In this document: positions 47,861 through 62,500 of the stretch, in pieces
Numbering within the stretch: position 1 is the first letter of the stretch
How the letters are laid out: the number at the start of each line of letters is the position of its first letter
NCBI GenBank assembly: GCA_012295275.1
Contig: CM022665.1
Coordinates: 6,759,976 to 6,823,975, forward strand
DNA: 64,000 nucleotides
Source: Chrysomallon squamiferum
Lineage: Eukaryota; Mollusca; Gastropoda; Neomphalida; Peltospiridae
Reading direction: 5' to 3'
Notes under the pieces: model-generated
The model's input: the letters and a program-made list of their open reading frames with translations, nothing else
Databases searched by the model: none
Told to the model about the DNA's origin: nothing
Translations under genes and position numbers: made by a program

Positions 47861-49599
47861 CTGTAATATGAAAACACCTTTACTAAACTGTAAGTAATAG
47901 TGAATGAAAACTGTATCTATAATAATTGTATCTTTAATATATTTTAGATGAAATCTGGCTATCTGAAACTGATAACTAACCTTATCAAAAATGGATTAAT
48001 ATTATTTTTACAAATATTGGATACAATTATTTGAACATAATATTATTTGAATGCCTGAATACTATTGTTACTTTATTGCTATTGTACAGAAATATTAGTT
48101 TATTTTTTTTTATTTTTTTTTTAAATTAGTTATTTTTATTATTGTCCAAGATGGCTAATGAACACTGAATTTGAAAATTTATTTTACAAAAAGCATTATT
48201 CAGAATCAAATTCATAAACTGTTTTTATGATAAAAGAATATAACTGTGTATGAGAAATGGTAACGTCACACATTTTCTAAGACAACAGGTGTTATATTTG
48301 GATAATTACACCTTAACATTAATACAAAAATAATAAATCTTAATGGGGAAGGGGTCAAACAACATAATACTTAAAATAAGCATATCTGGTACTCTGTCAC
48401 CACATAATTAATACATGAAAATAATAAGCAATGGCTGAATATTGTTGCCAGTAACCAGTTGCAACCAGTTCAGTTGATTATTTAAAAACAGAATAGCACA
48501 TATCTGTGATTCAACAACTGGTATATATGAATGTTACTATTGTGTTTATTTATAGACTTAAACTGTGCAAATGAAAATGAAAGAAAATATTTCTACCAGG
48601 GATGACCTAACATATACATTAATTTATAAAATCCATTTAATACTCAACATTATCTCAAAGTATATAGCATATCAAGTGAGTTTACTGTGTACATTCTTCT
48701 ACATAAAATATCCACGCCGTATTTATTTGGCATTGACCCATCGCAATCTGAAATCTATTTTCGGTGTGTGGTAAATTTCCATCATGGATTTTTTCACCTG
48801 ATCATGGTTGATGGAAAATTTCGAAATCCTTACATCGAACCGACAAAAAAGATGATAATTTGTTTGTTTGTTTTTACTTACTGATGCTTTTAATTTCGCC
48901 ACTGTTCATCAACACATTTAGTAACTACACCAAACAACAAACATATTACTGAAAGAACAGGTTTAGTCGACGACCTACTTAACTGTAAAATGACAAGCGA
49001 AGTATGAAAACGAAAGTTACAAACGCATGTTGATATTAGTAACTTTTTAGTTTCTGACTAATATCAATGATAATTGAGTTCTTCTTCAAAACTTTATATA
49101 CATTACTGAGTAATAAAATTAAAATGTTATTATCTTACGTTTTGGTCAAGTAATGCAAAACAATAAGTTGAATAACCGACTGCAACACTGTTGAACGAGT
49201 TCCTGTTTTAGTGTTTACTACTACTAGTCACCATTTGGCATTGACTAACACTGATTTCTGAATCATATACAGTAGGCATGTCATCTTTAAAACTTTAAAT
49301 AAATATATTTTAATATCTAGTCTTGGGGCATTCATTAATAACAAGATAGGTGTATTGTTATTACAAGTAGGTATTTTTGGTTAAAATGTACCCAAAACAT
49401 CAATGCACTCAGCTAAAACGAACCTACACAATGTGCTAGGTAAACACGATATCGTGTAGTTTTAGCGAGCACTTTTGTTCATACGGTGATGCACTTGACA
49501 GTTAATACTTTCAGTAATACTAGTTAAAATACTTTATTACTATGTTTCATTTTTTAGCTTAAGTTTCCAGTAACTGGGACCTAGTGAATGGATTAAAAG
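47861..49599. other. ZNF410 upstream region
   Basis: This probably holds the first intron (47861-48881) and promoter of ZNF410. No coding signal is seen. CpG dinucleotides become more frequent from about 48.9 kb onward, as expected near a promoter; for example GATATCGTGTAG and TAGCGAGC near 49450-49470. Confidence 0.4.
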
Positions 49600-50064
49600 A
49601 TGTGTATGACTTTTCATATTTGTTTGTTGTTAACGTTTACACAGTCAATGATATACGTATTAATTAAACATGTGGACGTTCGAGGTAGTTTTCAAAACCT
49701 TGTCGAAACCCGCTTTGATGAACTTATGCTCTTAAAGGTACATTCGGGCCAAATAATTTGCAAGTTACGTATCTGGTACAACGACAAATACTGACAGTTT
49801 AATAATAAATAAATAAATAAATAATACAATTTAAATCGAGCAAAATTCTGATAGCTACTTTTAGGCTGGGGAAATACTTCAGAATTGGGTTTCTGTGGTT
49901 CATCTATGGAGGTTTAATTTTTAATTATTATTATTTTTATTATTGTTATTATTATTATTGTTATTATTTTCACTATTTTCTCTTTTTCTTTTCGGGTAGT
50001 GGGTACCACTAAATAACATTGCTGAACAAGATGATATAATTATGGATATAAAATATAAACAATT

Positions 50065-50118
<54 letters not shown>

Positions 50119-50710
50119 TAATAAAATATTTTATTGCAATACTGTTGACGAATTATTCATGTACTTGTCATTTATTTATTTATGAAAAAAAAAAAAAATA
50201 ATAATAATAATAATAAAACTGTTATTTATTTGCATGTACCTACCTGGAATCTCTTTTTACAGCACGTCAGTCGTAAAGTTGATAATCCAAAAAAACGTAT
50301 TCTAATTTTGTCTCCTTTCATTCTATTATTTGTGTTTCTCTATTCAGAAAATATTGCTCTATCACGTGGTAATATTACCCTTTGTAAATCGACCGGAAAT
50401 CAAAAGACGTTAGAACTGTTCAGCATTGGCAACCCATATGATTACGAACTAGTCTTGGTAAATATTAATTTGTAATTTACTGTCCAGAACAGATAATGCA
50501 ATTTTTATTTATTTATTTATTTATTTACGTAAACTTCAATATCTGAAATAAGAAAGTATTTCTAAAAACTAATTGATTAAATTGAACTAATAATTTATAT
50601 TTACATATTTGACAGAAAAATACAAACTAATCCGCATTATCTTTTAGATACAGAAAATGCCAATTATTGAAAGTATTAGGAAATCGGAACAACACACACT
50701 ACTAAAATAA
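49600..50710 (+). CDS. Tentative three-exon gene, unrecognised product
   Basis: I do not recognise this protein, and the model is weak but coherent. Exons: 49600-49737 (46 codons from ATG), 50263-50457 (65 codons), 50648-50710 (20 codons and TAA), giving 131 aa. All three junctions are phase 0 with plausible signals: AAAG/GTACAT to TTTTTACAG/C, and CTTG/GTAAAT to TATCTTTTAG/A. The predicted protein starts with a short hydrophobic stretch and has a second one in exon 2 (ILILSPFILLFVFLYS), so it could be membrane-bound or secreted. An AATAAA overlaps the stop. The region has more CpG than its surroundings, which lowers stop frequency, so chance is a real alternative. It lies between the ZNF410 and XPO1 promoters. 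Confidence 0.28.
50066..50124. repeat. (TAA)n microsatellite
   Basis: A run of about 19 TAA/AAT units lies in the first intron of the tentative gene. A shorter AAT run follows at 50196-50216. Confidence 0.9.
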
Positions 50711-51604
50711 ATTATAAATATAATCTCTAATTAATCTTTATTTTAAATCCCGTTTTATATATCACGCGTTAGATATTAAAATAATGGATTCCACTGTATA
50801 TATAATGACTATGCCTATGCTGTGAAACAGTGGCTGTATAACGAGTTGCCGCGTTCGTGCTTAACGCGCATACTGTGCTCTTTCGCTGTTCACGTCACTA
50901 GTATTTTGTAATAGAATTATGTTAGATTTGTATACAGAAATCTGCAGTCTTCAATTATTTCGTGCCTTGTACAATAAGAGAAGGTTTGCGATTGGTTCGT
51001 TTGTTAAAATTTTCCAATAATTAAAAACAACGTTGCAATAAAAAACTGTTTTAACAATATTAGAAAGCAACAAACAGAATGTTTTAAAACAATATATTTT
51101 CTAATTCGGAAAGTTACATTTCATTTTTATGTTATATCAAAATCAAAAATACATATTTTCTTGTAAAGATAAATGAAGAAACCTGACCAATGAAATTGAA
51201 GTTTACGGAAAAAGCATACTTACGAAAATTAACGAAAATTAATTTTCTTTTCAAACATAAAAATATGAACAATTTTTTCAAAAAATGCCACAAATTTATC
51301 TTAAAACTAAGAATAAATAACATATAACTGATTAATGTTGATAAAATAATAAACATTTATGAATATTGTTAATTTTCCTTTTTACGAAAAAATACGAAGA
51401 AAAGCGGATATGGCGAACGTTTACCAGTTCCAACCGGTTTGTAACTTTGGGAGTTTTCCTAACACTGCAAGCTGGATCATCCACCGTACGACGTCAAGGT
51501 ATAGTTTTGTGTTGTAAAAATAAGACTAGATGTTTTTAGTTTAAATTTTTTGGTTAAATAAACACAAAATTTAATGGAAATAATTCACTCATGGGAACAT
51601 GGGT

Positions 51605-51637
51605 GCCGCCATTTTATATGTATATAAACAACGGAAG
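51605..51637 (+). promoter_or_regulatory. YY1- and ETS-like sites in the presumed XPO1 promoter
   Basis: GCCGCCATTTT at 51605-51615 matches the YY1 core seen just downstream of many housekeeping start sites. TATATAAAC follows, and ACGGAAG at 51631-51637 matches an ETS core. Their cluster in a CpG-containing stretch suggests a promoter. The nearest downstream gene is XPO1, about 1.9 kb away. Confidence 0.35.
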
Positions 51638-52606
51638 TTGGATTCAAGTCGTAGGCAACCCAATTGGGGCATGTCATGTGACAACAATTTACAACGCGGT
51701 TTTTTTCTATTTTGTGTTGAAACTGGTCATTTCTGAATGTAGCTGAATGCTAATTTTTCGACACCTTCGCAAAAGTTAAATTATTGTTTGTATCGATAAA
51801 AAAATATGTCCATTTTCTGTTATGTTACTAAAAGTTGACAAGTGGCACCATCAAAACCTTTTATTGCTATCAGAAAATAATTATATATATAATTGTATCC
51901 AGATATTAAAAAAAAAAAAAAAAAAAAATTAGTAACTTTCCATATTGATAGTCATATGAAAACAAAACAATATCGCTTTATAATGACAATAATGCATAAA
52001 GATATATTTTTAAAATTATTAATAATAATATTAATTATTATTTTTAATTTTTTTTTTAATTTTTTTTTTGTGACCAGGGATAAAAATATTAAATTAGCAT
52101 TATGGTTATCCAAAGGTGAGGGGGGATTTAAACCTTAATACTGTGTCAGTTTTCCTTTCACCAGTGAAATACTCAAATTCGGTATTTTATATGCATTATA
52201 ATATATATAACATTTATTTTGAGTTCATATATAAACTGAAGTAGACAGTATGATGCAATAAAACTGATATTAATAGAACAATTACTTGAATTAGTAGCAA
52301 AATATTGCTCCAAGCATTTATTAAATGTGTCTAAATAATATATTTAATTTCATAAAGTAATAAACAAAAAAATACTTTAACATATTTATTTACTCGGATG
52401 ACTACAGAAAGCAACAAAATGTTTAGTGTAATTGCAGTCATTATTTCTCAAAAAATCTCTTGTGCATTGTAGTGAATACAGCTAATTTATCATTATAATT
52501 TTTTAATTGTATAAAATTTCCTGCACATTGTTAGTTACAAATCACCTTTTTAACATCTTTTAGTTACTTGCAAATTTAAAAAAAGACACCCTCCCAAAAA
52601 GAAAAA

Positions 52607-52607
<1 letters not shown>

Positions 52608-52642
<35 letters not shown>
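52608..52642. repeat. (CA)n microsatellite
   Basis: About 17 CA units lie upstream of XPO1, with no gene overlap. Confidence 0.9.
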
Positions 52643-52644
<2 letters not shown>

Positions 52645-53520
52645 AAAAAAAACCATCAAATCTATTGTAAATATAAATTAATTATTAATTTTTTTTTTTT
52701 TTACTTGACTTGAAAATTAATTTTATTTCCAAATTTAGATGAGGCATCTATAAAGGTTTTTGGAGAATATGCATGAAATAATTAATACTGAAGAATATGG
52801 TAATTGATTAGCAGTTTCCATGTAAACTTAAGCACACAAGGTATGCACAACATTATACATTTCTCCCTATATGCATACAGGAATTTGTTTTATACATCTA
52901 ATGGATATATCTACTGAAAATAAATAAACTGGTGTTAGTATATATAAACATAAAACAAATTTTAAAAGATAGGTTACGATGAATTCTGACATTTCTATCC
53001 ATGTTTTTTATCATTTATGAGACTAATGTATTAGGCTTTTATATATGATGTAGGCACAAAAGCTAGTAACTACACATGTTATTTAAAACAAAACAACAAC
53101 ATTCTAAATGTTGTTTTTGCAACCATTAACTAAAATCAAGAAATTTGGTTTGGCATAAAAACCAGTAAACACTTCAGTGAATGATGTAAAATTAACATTC
53201 CTAAATTGAAATATTCTGATAACCTTGCCGATCAAAACCACTTACCTCTGCTAGTAAAAGTGTAAAACCATACTAGTAAATCATACTGAAATTATCAAAC
53301 TATTTATTTTGCTGTAACTGCAATCAGTTCTATGAAATTGCTTGATACATGTTCACAGATTTTTTTGTTTGGAATTTCTCACAGAACAGTACTTAACTGA
53401 GGAAGAAAATTGTTGATTAAATTTCTTCAGTAATCATTTACAACAATTTCGAGACATTTGTTTAATTTGCTACAATCTTGTTTTCAGGTTACATACTCAC
53501 ATAAGGATTGGCCACCATTA

Positions 53521-53544
53521 ATGTGCTGCATATTGTTATTGTGA
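53521..53544 (+). promoter_or_regulatory. Short upstream ORF before the XPO1 start
   Basis: An ATG followed by six codons and TGA ends two bases before the XPO1 ATG, in another frame. The exon appears to start at 53488 (TTTTCAG acceptor), so this small ORF would be in the mRNA 5' UTR. Termination and re-initiation at the XPO1 ATG is a possible control point. Confidence 0.4.
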
Positions 53545-53546
53545 CA

Positions 53547-56500
53547 ATGAGTACTCTGACAGAGCATGCATCCAAACTGTTGGACTTCAACCAGAAGTTG
53601 GACATTCAGCTGCTGGACAATGTTGTCACTTGCATGTATCAGGGAGATGGGCCCCAGGTAAAAAAAAAAAATCCCTTTTCATTTAATCATTTTGATTAAT
53701 TATCATAATATTCAGTACTTTGTGTTCGGATTATTTTAATTAAAAAAAAGAACAACAACAAGCTAAACCAAGTAATAAATTTATAGTTAAATGTAATTCA
53801 TGAAAATAATGTTAATTTTTTGGAACACAATAAAGTATGGCATACATGGCCAGATGAATAATAAACCTGTGTATTTTAGCAACAACGCATGGCACAAGAT
53901 GTACTTACCTCCCTGAAAGAGCACCCTGATGCCTGGACAAGAGTAGACACAATTTTGGAGTTCTCCAGCAATCAACAAACAAAATATTATGCTCTTCAGA
54001 TATTGGAAAATGTCATTAAAACAAGGTGGAAAGTGCTGCCAAGACCACAGTGTGAAGGTAAAACATTCATATAATTACGTTGTATATTAAAATCTTGGAA
54101 TTTGTTCTTATGTTGTAGTGCTTTTTAAAGCATTCTGACATTAATATTTAAAAAAAACACATGAAAAAACATTGAATTCTGTAATTTTAAATGTTATCTT
54201 CTTGCATGGGATACTAAATTTTCATTAAAACAATTTAAAAAAAAAAAATTTGTATCATTTATAAACAAATATTTTGAAGATTGTCTTGAGCTCTTTTTTC
54301 ATTTTTGGATACCTTGCAGGTATCAAGAAATACATTGTTGGTCTCATCATTAAAACATCATCAGATGCACTAACACTGGAAAGAGAAAAAGTTTATCTTG
54401 GAAAACTGAACATGATCTTAGTACAGGTATATTGTTTTATTATTGATCTATTATATAATTTATGTTTTATAATATTTTAAAAAGAAATGTCAAATGATTA
54501 CTTATACATGTAAAATTTCATTGTGTGTTACACCCCTGGTCAAGAATATCTATTAACATAAATAAAACTTATTTTTTTTCTTTTTCGGACACCATTTTTC
54601 TTTTATTCCTTAGGAAAATGTATTAATGTTTTCATTATTTAAAAATGCTAATTCTTTTCAGATTTTGAAATATGAATGGCCAAGAAATTGGCCTTCATTT
54701 ATTGGTGATATTGTTGGAGCAAGCAAAACAAATGAATCTCTCTGTCAAAACAACATGACAATTCTCAAACTTCTGAGGTATAATTAGTATCAGATTTTTA
54801 TATTCACAATTTAGATAATTTGCTTGATGTCTATTCTTTTTGATTTATGAAATTAAAAAAACCCACAAAGCATTTATACAAGTTAAAATCTAAACTGACA
54901 TATTTTGAATATGTATAGATCTTTTCTTTTTTGCTCCATGTTTAATATTAATTTCATTTAAAAAGTAAAAAAAATCCCAGTCAGTGTATTCATTTATAGT
55001 GTTTTATTTTTAAAATAAATTTCCTTAAAGATGACTAATGGAATGTGTTTTATAATTTCAGTGAAGAAGTGTTTGATTTTTCAAGTGGTCAGATGACACA
55101 AGCAAAAGCCAAACATTTGAAAGATACAATGTGCAGTGAATTCTCTCAGATTTTCCAGTTGTGTCAGTTTGTTATGGTATGAAGGAACATTGTTTACACA
55201 TCCAAATGTTGGATTTTGAATCTTTGGATAAATTAAAAACTTTCAAAAACAACTAAATTTGTTTTAGGAACAAATTTAAAGCTGAACAAGGTTAATACAT
55301 ACTAAATATATTAGTATTTTATTTTGAACATTAGTATTTGTGGAGTTAACCACATTTTACATGTGGTGGTGAAACGAAATTTGATGAATATATGATTATA
55401 TATATATTTATTTTATAATGGCTAATATTATAATGAAATTTATTCAGGATAATTCTCAAAATGCTCCACTGGTTGGTTCAACATTGGAAACCTTGCTCAG
55501 GTTTCTTAACTGGATTCCACTTGGATACATCTTTGAGACCAAGCTCATAACCACTTTAATTTACAAGGTAGTATTGTTTTCTTTGTTTTGTTATTGTTAA
55601 CCTTTTTTTGTTTATATATGTATCAATTTTTATTTAGTTTTTGTGAGTGATTAACATCTGATGGTTGTAGAGAGAGTATCACAAAAGGATGACATGAAAT
55701 ATTTTTCATTTTGCTATATAATTTGGTTATTCTATTTATAGTCTGTATTATAAATTAAAATACATTATCACAATTCCAGTGATTTAAGTTTTGTTTTTGT
55801 TTTTCAGTTTTTAAATGTCCCCATGTTCAGAAATGTTACTATGAAGTGTTTGACTGAAATAGGTAAAAAAACATTTTTCATTAAATAAATTGGTTATGAC
55901 TTAAGTAATTGATTGACTTGAAGGGAAATTGTCTGAAATATACATTCATTTATTGTGGTATATGATTATGAATTAAATTTAAATGTTATGAATAATAGAT
56001 TTCTTCTAAATGAACATTAAAGGATGAAGATGTTTTTTTTTTTTTTTTGCATAGGAGAATATGTTATATTTTTATTATTAGCTTTGGCTCAAATTTATTT
56101 ATGTATTTATTTATTTTAGCTGGTGTCCAGGTTTCACAAATTTATGATGAACAGTTTTTGCAGCTGTTCACATTAGCTATGAACCAACTGAAACAGGTAA
56201 TAAGCATATTCCTAATGTATGTATTTGATATATTTCTTTGCACAATGAAGTAAGGGCGATCTCAAATTTTGGATGTTATCATTATTCACATCTTTGTAAA
56301 TATAGTGTATATTCTTCAGTATTTTGTGAAATAAACAAAAGCTGGAGCATTTAGGAAGCAAATTGTAATTTCTTTTGTACAATTAAGGCACTATTCAAAT
56401 ATTTTAACTAGATCTAAAAATCAAAACGGATAGCTGCTCTAATGACAGTCTATTATTAAAGCTTGTCGTATAAAAATATCAGTAGGATTTATTGTAAATA

Positions 56501-59500
56501 TTTTTAATTTGTAGATGTTGCCTGTGGATACAAATATTAGAGAGGCATACCAACGTGGAACAGATGATGAACAGAATTTTATTCAGAACTTGAGCTTATT
56601 TTTATGTACTTTCTTGAAAGAACATGCACAGCTCATAGAGAAAAAAATTGACTTGCATGTATTGCTGATGGAGGTAAATAAAGTGATGGTTTTATGTATT
56701 GTTTAGTTGGGACATTCAGAATTAAATATTTTAATGCATATTTTTTCTTCATTTAATTTTTAAAAAAATGAAAATTGCTTGGCAATAATCAGAAGTTTAT
56801 GTGTTTCAGGCCCTTTGCTTGTTAATTGCTAAATTTAAAACAGTGTGTATATGGCTAATTTTTTTTTCTAAATCTGCTTCACAGGCTGTTGGATATCTGA
56901 TAAAAATATCTGAAGTTGAAGAAGTTGAAATATTTAAGATATGCCTGGAGTACTGGAATTCATTATCAGCAGAACTCTATCGAGAGAGTCCATTTTCAAC
57001 AAGCACCAGTTCTCTCATCATTGGTAAAACACACACAGAATTGCCTGTTCGGAGGCAAATGTACAATCCAGTATTAACAAAGGTAAAACTTTATTGTTAT
57101 TGTTATTGTTATTAATCTGTTAAGCAGCAGAGAAAATATATATATATTCCCAAAATACCTAAAGATTTTCACATGGTTGCTTGAATCAAAACTGACATTC
57201 ATTAAATCAGATACTATGATTTTACAGATATTCCAAGTTTGGTTTATGAAATATCAGAACAATCAACTGAAAGAAAGATAAATCCTCGTTATTTTGACTT
57301 TGTTATGTCATGATTTTACAGTTTAAAACATTGCACTGGCAGAACAGTTGGTATAGACTCTACAGTATTTACTTTGTTGCTGTACTGAGTCAGCTGAACA
57401 TTTGAAACTTTATATAATAAAATTAGCAGTGGTAGTATAAAAAAAAAAAAAAAAAAAAAATGGCTTCTGAAAGTTATGTGTTGAGAATGACTTTTCATTG
57501 ACCTTTTGCTTTCTTTTAAAACTCTGAATTTTTCATATGCTATTAACTTGTAATGATAACACTAAGAATATATTTTTTAATTAAATTTTTTAGATGAGAG
57601 TTGTGATGATCTCTAGGATGGCCAAGCCTGAAGAAGTGTTGGTTGTTGAAAACGATCAAGGTGAAGTGGTTCGTGAATTCATGAAAGACACAGATTCTAT
57701 TAACCTGTACAAAAACATGAGAGAAACATTGGGTAAATAAAAATTTGCTATTTTAAAAAAAATTTAATACATAAAAGTAAAAATGAAAGTATCAGGTTAT
57801 TTTTTTTTTTATGTTATTTTTTAAGTTGATGAATTGAATAATTGTTTACCACATATGGTTTTAAAAAGTCAAAACATTTTCATTTGTTTATTTGCCTTGA
57901 TGTATAATTTTTTTGTTTTGTTATCTAGTAGGACAGAGGAAAATTTCCTTTATAATTTAGAATATATTGGAAATGAAATTGATCTTTTTGTAGTATTTTA
58001 AAAATACTTTTCAATTTTATTTTTAAAAAACATTTTATCATCTGGTATATATTTGTTTCAGTGTATCTCACACATCTGGATTACACAGATACAGAAAATA
58101 TCATGACAGAAAAATTGCACAATCAAGTCAATGGCAAAGAATGGTCATGGAAGAACTTGAATACAGTAAGTATATGATTTTTTTTATTATTGTGAGTTTC
58201 TCTGCATTTGTGTATTATTTATTTATTCTTATTTTTCTCTTACATTAAATTTGTTTTATTTTAGTGAGTAGGCCCTTTTGCAAGGCATTTAATGTATAAG
58301 TTATAAAGTTAGATAATCATTCTCTTTTTAGTTGTGTTGGGCAATAGGATCCATCAGTGGAGCAATGCATGAAGATGATGAAAAGCGATTTCTAGTCACT
58401 GTCATCAAAGTAAGTGTTTTTTTCTTTTTTAACTAACAAAATATATTCTGAGAAAGAAACTGTTCAAATGCACCATTTAATTTATTTTCAGAGTAATTAT
58501 GTTTGTTACACGTATTGTTCAAATATATAAACATTATCAATTAATTTATTTCTTTTATAATATTCCTTAATTTAAAAAAAAAAATGTATTTGATACAATA
58601 CATTTTTATAAACAATCTGATTTATGTAAATGAAATTTGTTTTCAGGATTTGTTAGGTCTGTGTGAACAAAAGCGAGGCAAAGACAATAAAGCTATCATT
58701 GCATCAAACATCATGTATGTTGTTGGACAGTACCCTCGATTCCTGAGAGCGCACTGGAGATTCCTCAAAACTGTGGTCAACAAACTATTTGAGTTTATGC
58801 ATGGTAAATACTCTTGTTGAAATATTTAATTATTAGAATTTAAGATTTAGTTTCCTCATTATCATGAATAGTGGAAAAATGAAATCTCACAAAAATAATA
58901 TATTTTCTTTAATGACATTTTAAGTAAAATAATATAAAATGGTTATTATTTGTTAACAGGATGCTTTTGATAATTTCCTGAAAATTGGTCTAATTCAAAT
59001 TACATTTAATGTTTTTTTCAACATCCATATTTTTTTAACAGAAACTCATGATGGGGTGCAAGATATGGCATGTGACACGTTCATAAAAATTGCCCAGAAA
59101 TGTAGAAGGCATTTTGTTCAAGTTCAGGTTGGAGAAGTTATGCCATTTATTGAAGAAATTCTTAATGGAATAAACACAATCATATGTGATCTGCAACCAC
59201 AACAGGTCAGTATAATGAAATAAACTGAAAGAGCCTGTAATACAGATCTGTATTAAATTGTAAAATACTTGAAGCTACTCTTCCCAAAACAGTTTAGGCG
59301 ACGGGACATGTTATTTTTTTTAAATTTAAGTCATTATTTATTCTTTGTTATTTTATGTTATGTTTTTTTAATGATTCAGTATTAAAATGTGTGAGAGGTA
59401 AACAAATATTGAAACTTGAGTTAGATTTTTTTGACTATTCTTTAATTTAATTTGCATTTTTGTTAATTTGTACAGGTGCACACATTTTATGAGGCTGTTG

Positions 59501-62500
59501 GTTTCATGATTAATGCACAGACTGATCAGATAGCACAAGAACATCTGATAGAACGTTACATGTTGCTACCAAATCAAGTCTGGGATGGAATTATTAATCA
59601 AGCTACACAGGTTTGTAATATGCATTGGTTGACATGTACTCTGTGAGTAGCATGTCAAAAATTTTGAATTTATTAATTTTCACTTGCTCTTGCTTGCTTT
59701 AATAGAACATAGGCATCAAAGTGTATGTGTAATGTTGAACCTTATATACTCTTTTGTGGCTCACAAGTGATAGGGATTTAAAAAGATTTCCCCACTTCTT
59801 TTTTATTGTGCACAAATGCTGCTTTTCTATGTGTATTTCATTATTGTTTTCAGAATGTTGAGGTTTTAAAAGATCCAGATGCTGTTAAACAGCTTGGGAA
59901 CATTTTAAAGACAAATGTGAGAGCATGCAAAGCACTGGGACATCCATATGTTGTTCAGGTAAAAATTCAGAAGAGGTTATTATTTGTTGTTGGAAAGGAA
60001 AATTTATCCATAGATAACGTTCAACTTATTATTATGGTTATTATTTTTTATTATTTTTCTATTATTTTTTTTTATTTATGTAAGAGTAAGATATTAGGCA
60101 GCATTTATTAGTGGATTTGGAAAAAGAAGCACCTGAAGTTGTAAAATGATTTTTTCAAAATTTAGAAAAAAAATTCTTATTTTACAATTGTACTAAATAG
60201 CTCTATAAAAGGTGTTGGATAAAAACTGTTTAATATTGATTAAATTATTAATTATATTTCAGTTGGGTCGCATTTACCTGGATATGTTAAATGTGTACAA
60301 AGTGATGAGCGAGAATATCAGCAGTGCTATTGCCACCAATGGGGAAAGTGTGACCAAGCAACCACTCATTCGAAGCATGCGAACAGTCAAAAAGGAAACA
60401 CTGAAACTGATATCGGGATGGGTTAGCCGCTCCAGTGATCCACAAATGGTTTGTGTTATTTTTATTTGTGCCATAGTGGGGGAAAAAAGGTGAAATAAAA
60501 TGGTAATAGTCTCAGAATTGGTTTCATATAGTTATTACCAGATGTATAGTTATGTAACCTTAACTACATAAAATACAGATAGATAATTTGTATTCATGTT
60601 GGGAAAATTAAAGAAGTAGTCCAGTGGAAAATGAGAAGGTTTAAATATATGATGGGATACAATGTGATCATTAACAATTTACATTAGAACTGTTTTAATG
60701 GTGTGAAGGTTTTTTTTTTTTTTCATCAGGTTGCTGAAAACTTTATCCCACCCCTTTTGGATGCTGTGCTTTTAGATTACCAGCGAAATGTTCCGGCTGC
60801 CAGAGAACCAGAAGTACTTAGCACCATGGCAACCATAGTTAACAGATTAGAGGTACATTCTAACGAATTTACACTTTTCAGTTAACAAAATGAGTAACCT
60901 TGCACATTAATGTTACATCAAATGATTTTACTTAATAACTCATTGATAATTAAATGTTGTTGGTTTTCCTTTTTACTATCATTTTGTCTATCTAATTTTA
61001 AAACATTTTGATTATTCTTTTTTTCAGAACCACATTGCAAAAGATATTCCACAAATATTTGATGCAGTCTTTGAATGTACACTTACCATGATAAATAAGG
61101 TAAATTATGTTTATTTTGAGAAAATATTTTAATATAATTTCTTAATGAATTTTAAAAAACATTTATAACTGAATTTAGCAGAAGTTTTCAAATCCTTTAA
61201 TTTTAGACTATACTACATGTCAAATAACAATCATTAAAAAAAAAATAATAATAATAAAAACTTAAATAATTATTTCATTTTATTTTTATGTTATTTATTA
61301 TAATTGTTTTGGGGGTTTTTTCATTATTAATTTTTTTATGTTAATGTAACAGTGAATGTAGCTTAATTAAATCATTATCATTTCTATTTTCAGGACTTTG
61401 AAGAATATCCAGAACACAGGACTAATTTCTTCCTCTTGTTACAAGCTGTAAATTCTCACTGTTTTCAAGGTTTTTATTTCATTATTTTTTAAAATAAAAT
61501 ATTCTTTACACAGACCTCATGTTTAAGCAGTGGATATGCCCATAATACATATCGGTTATGTGTAAGACATAATTATTCAGATATACTCTTTTATTTCTCA
61601 AAATTAAACATTAATTGTCATATTATAGAAGTAATTTTATAATTTCTGAATGGAAAGATGTTTATAATATGTTACTGAAGATTATACATTTCTTAATTTT
61701 CATGTTTATTTTTATTTATAGCTTTGCTAAATATTCCTTCTGCACAGTTCAAACTTGTTCTGGATTCTATTATCTGGGCATTCAAACACACAATGAGGAA
61801 TGTTGCTGATACTGGTCTGGACATTTTGTATGTCCTGTTACAAAACATAGCCCAGGAAGAAAATGCTGCACAAAGCTTCTATCAGACCTACTTCACTGAT
61901 ATTCTTCAACACTTATTTTCTGTTGTTACAGACAGTTCTCATACAGCAGGTAAATAAATAACTGATATTGTGTTAGTTAAAAAGATTGTAAATATTATTA
62001 CCTAATTCATTTGTAGTTAAATTCTACATCATGAATTGTTTATATTTAAAAAAAATAATAAGGAAATAAAAAATTTCACACTTGGTTTTTTGACATTATA
62101 CTTCTGCTTGATTCTGCTATTAGTGCTCGGTCAAGAGGATTTAAAAAAAAAAAAAAAAAAAATCCAGATGGAAACATTATGTGACTAATTTGCAACAGAG
62201 ATAAAAACATTGAAATAAAGAAAAAAAAATGTCGTCATACATTACAGTTGCAACTGTTTTCTTAATAGTCATGTATTTTTTTCTCAGGTCTTACAACACA
62301 AGCTACAATTCTGGCATACATGTTCAATACACTTGAAGCTGGAAAAATAACTATTGACTTGAATGCAACTTCAGCTGGTCAGAATGTTGCCTACATACAA
62401 CAGTTCCTTCTTAACCTTCTTCAGACAGCATTCCCACATTTGAATGAGTGAGTGATAAAACATTTACACCAAGTATTGAGCTTACTACCTTAATGGTTAG

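Larger units (their letters stand above)
50711..53487. other. XPO1 upstream region
   Basis: No protein-coding exon is supported here. It probably contains the XPO1 promoter and a non-coding first exon. CpG-rich segments occur near 50840-51010. A candidate donor CAAG/GTATAG lies at 51500/51501, after a CpG-containing stretch, and could end the first exon. From 51.9 kb it is AT-rich with A and T runs and a (CA)n tract at 52608-52642. Confidence 0.4.

Noticed and set aside
51893-52138. 81-codon plus-strand ORF
   Set aside because: It is mostly Lys, Ile and Phe from A and T runs, with no splice context and no motif.
53508-53546. XPO1 start at the upstream TTG
   Set aside because: TTG is not a normal start. 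The ATG at 53547 fits the family's N-terminus ([14 protein letters not shown] against the human MTMLADHAARQLLDF region).
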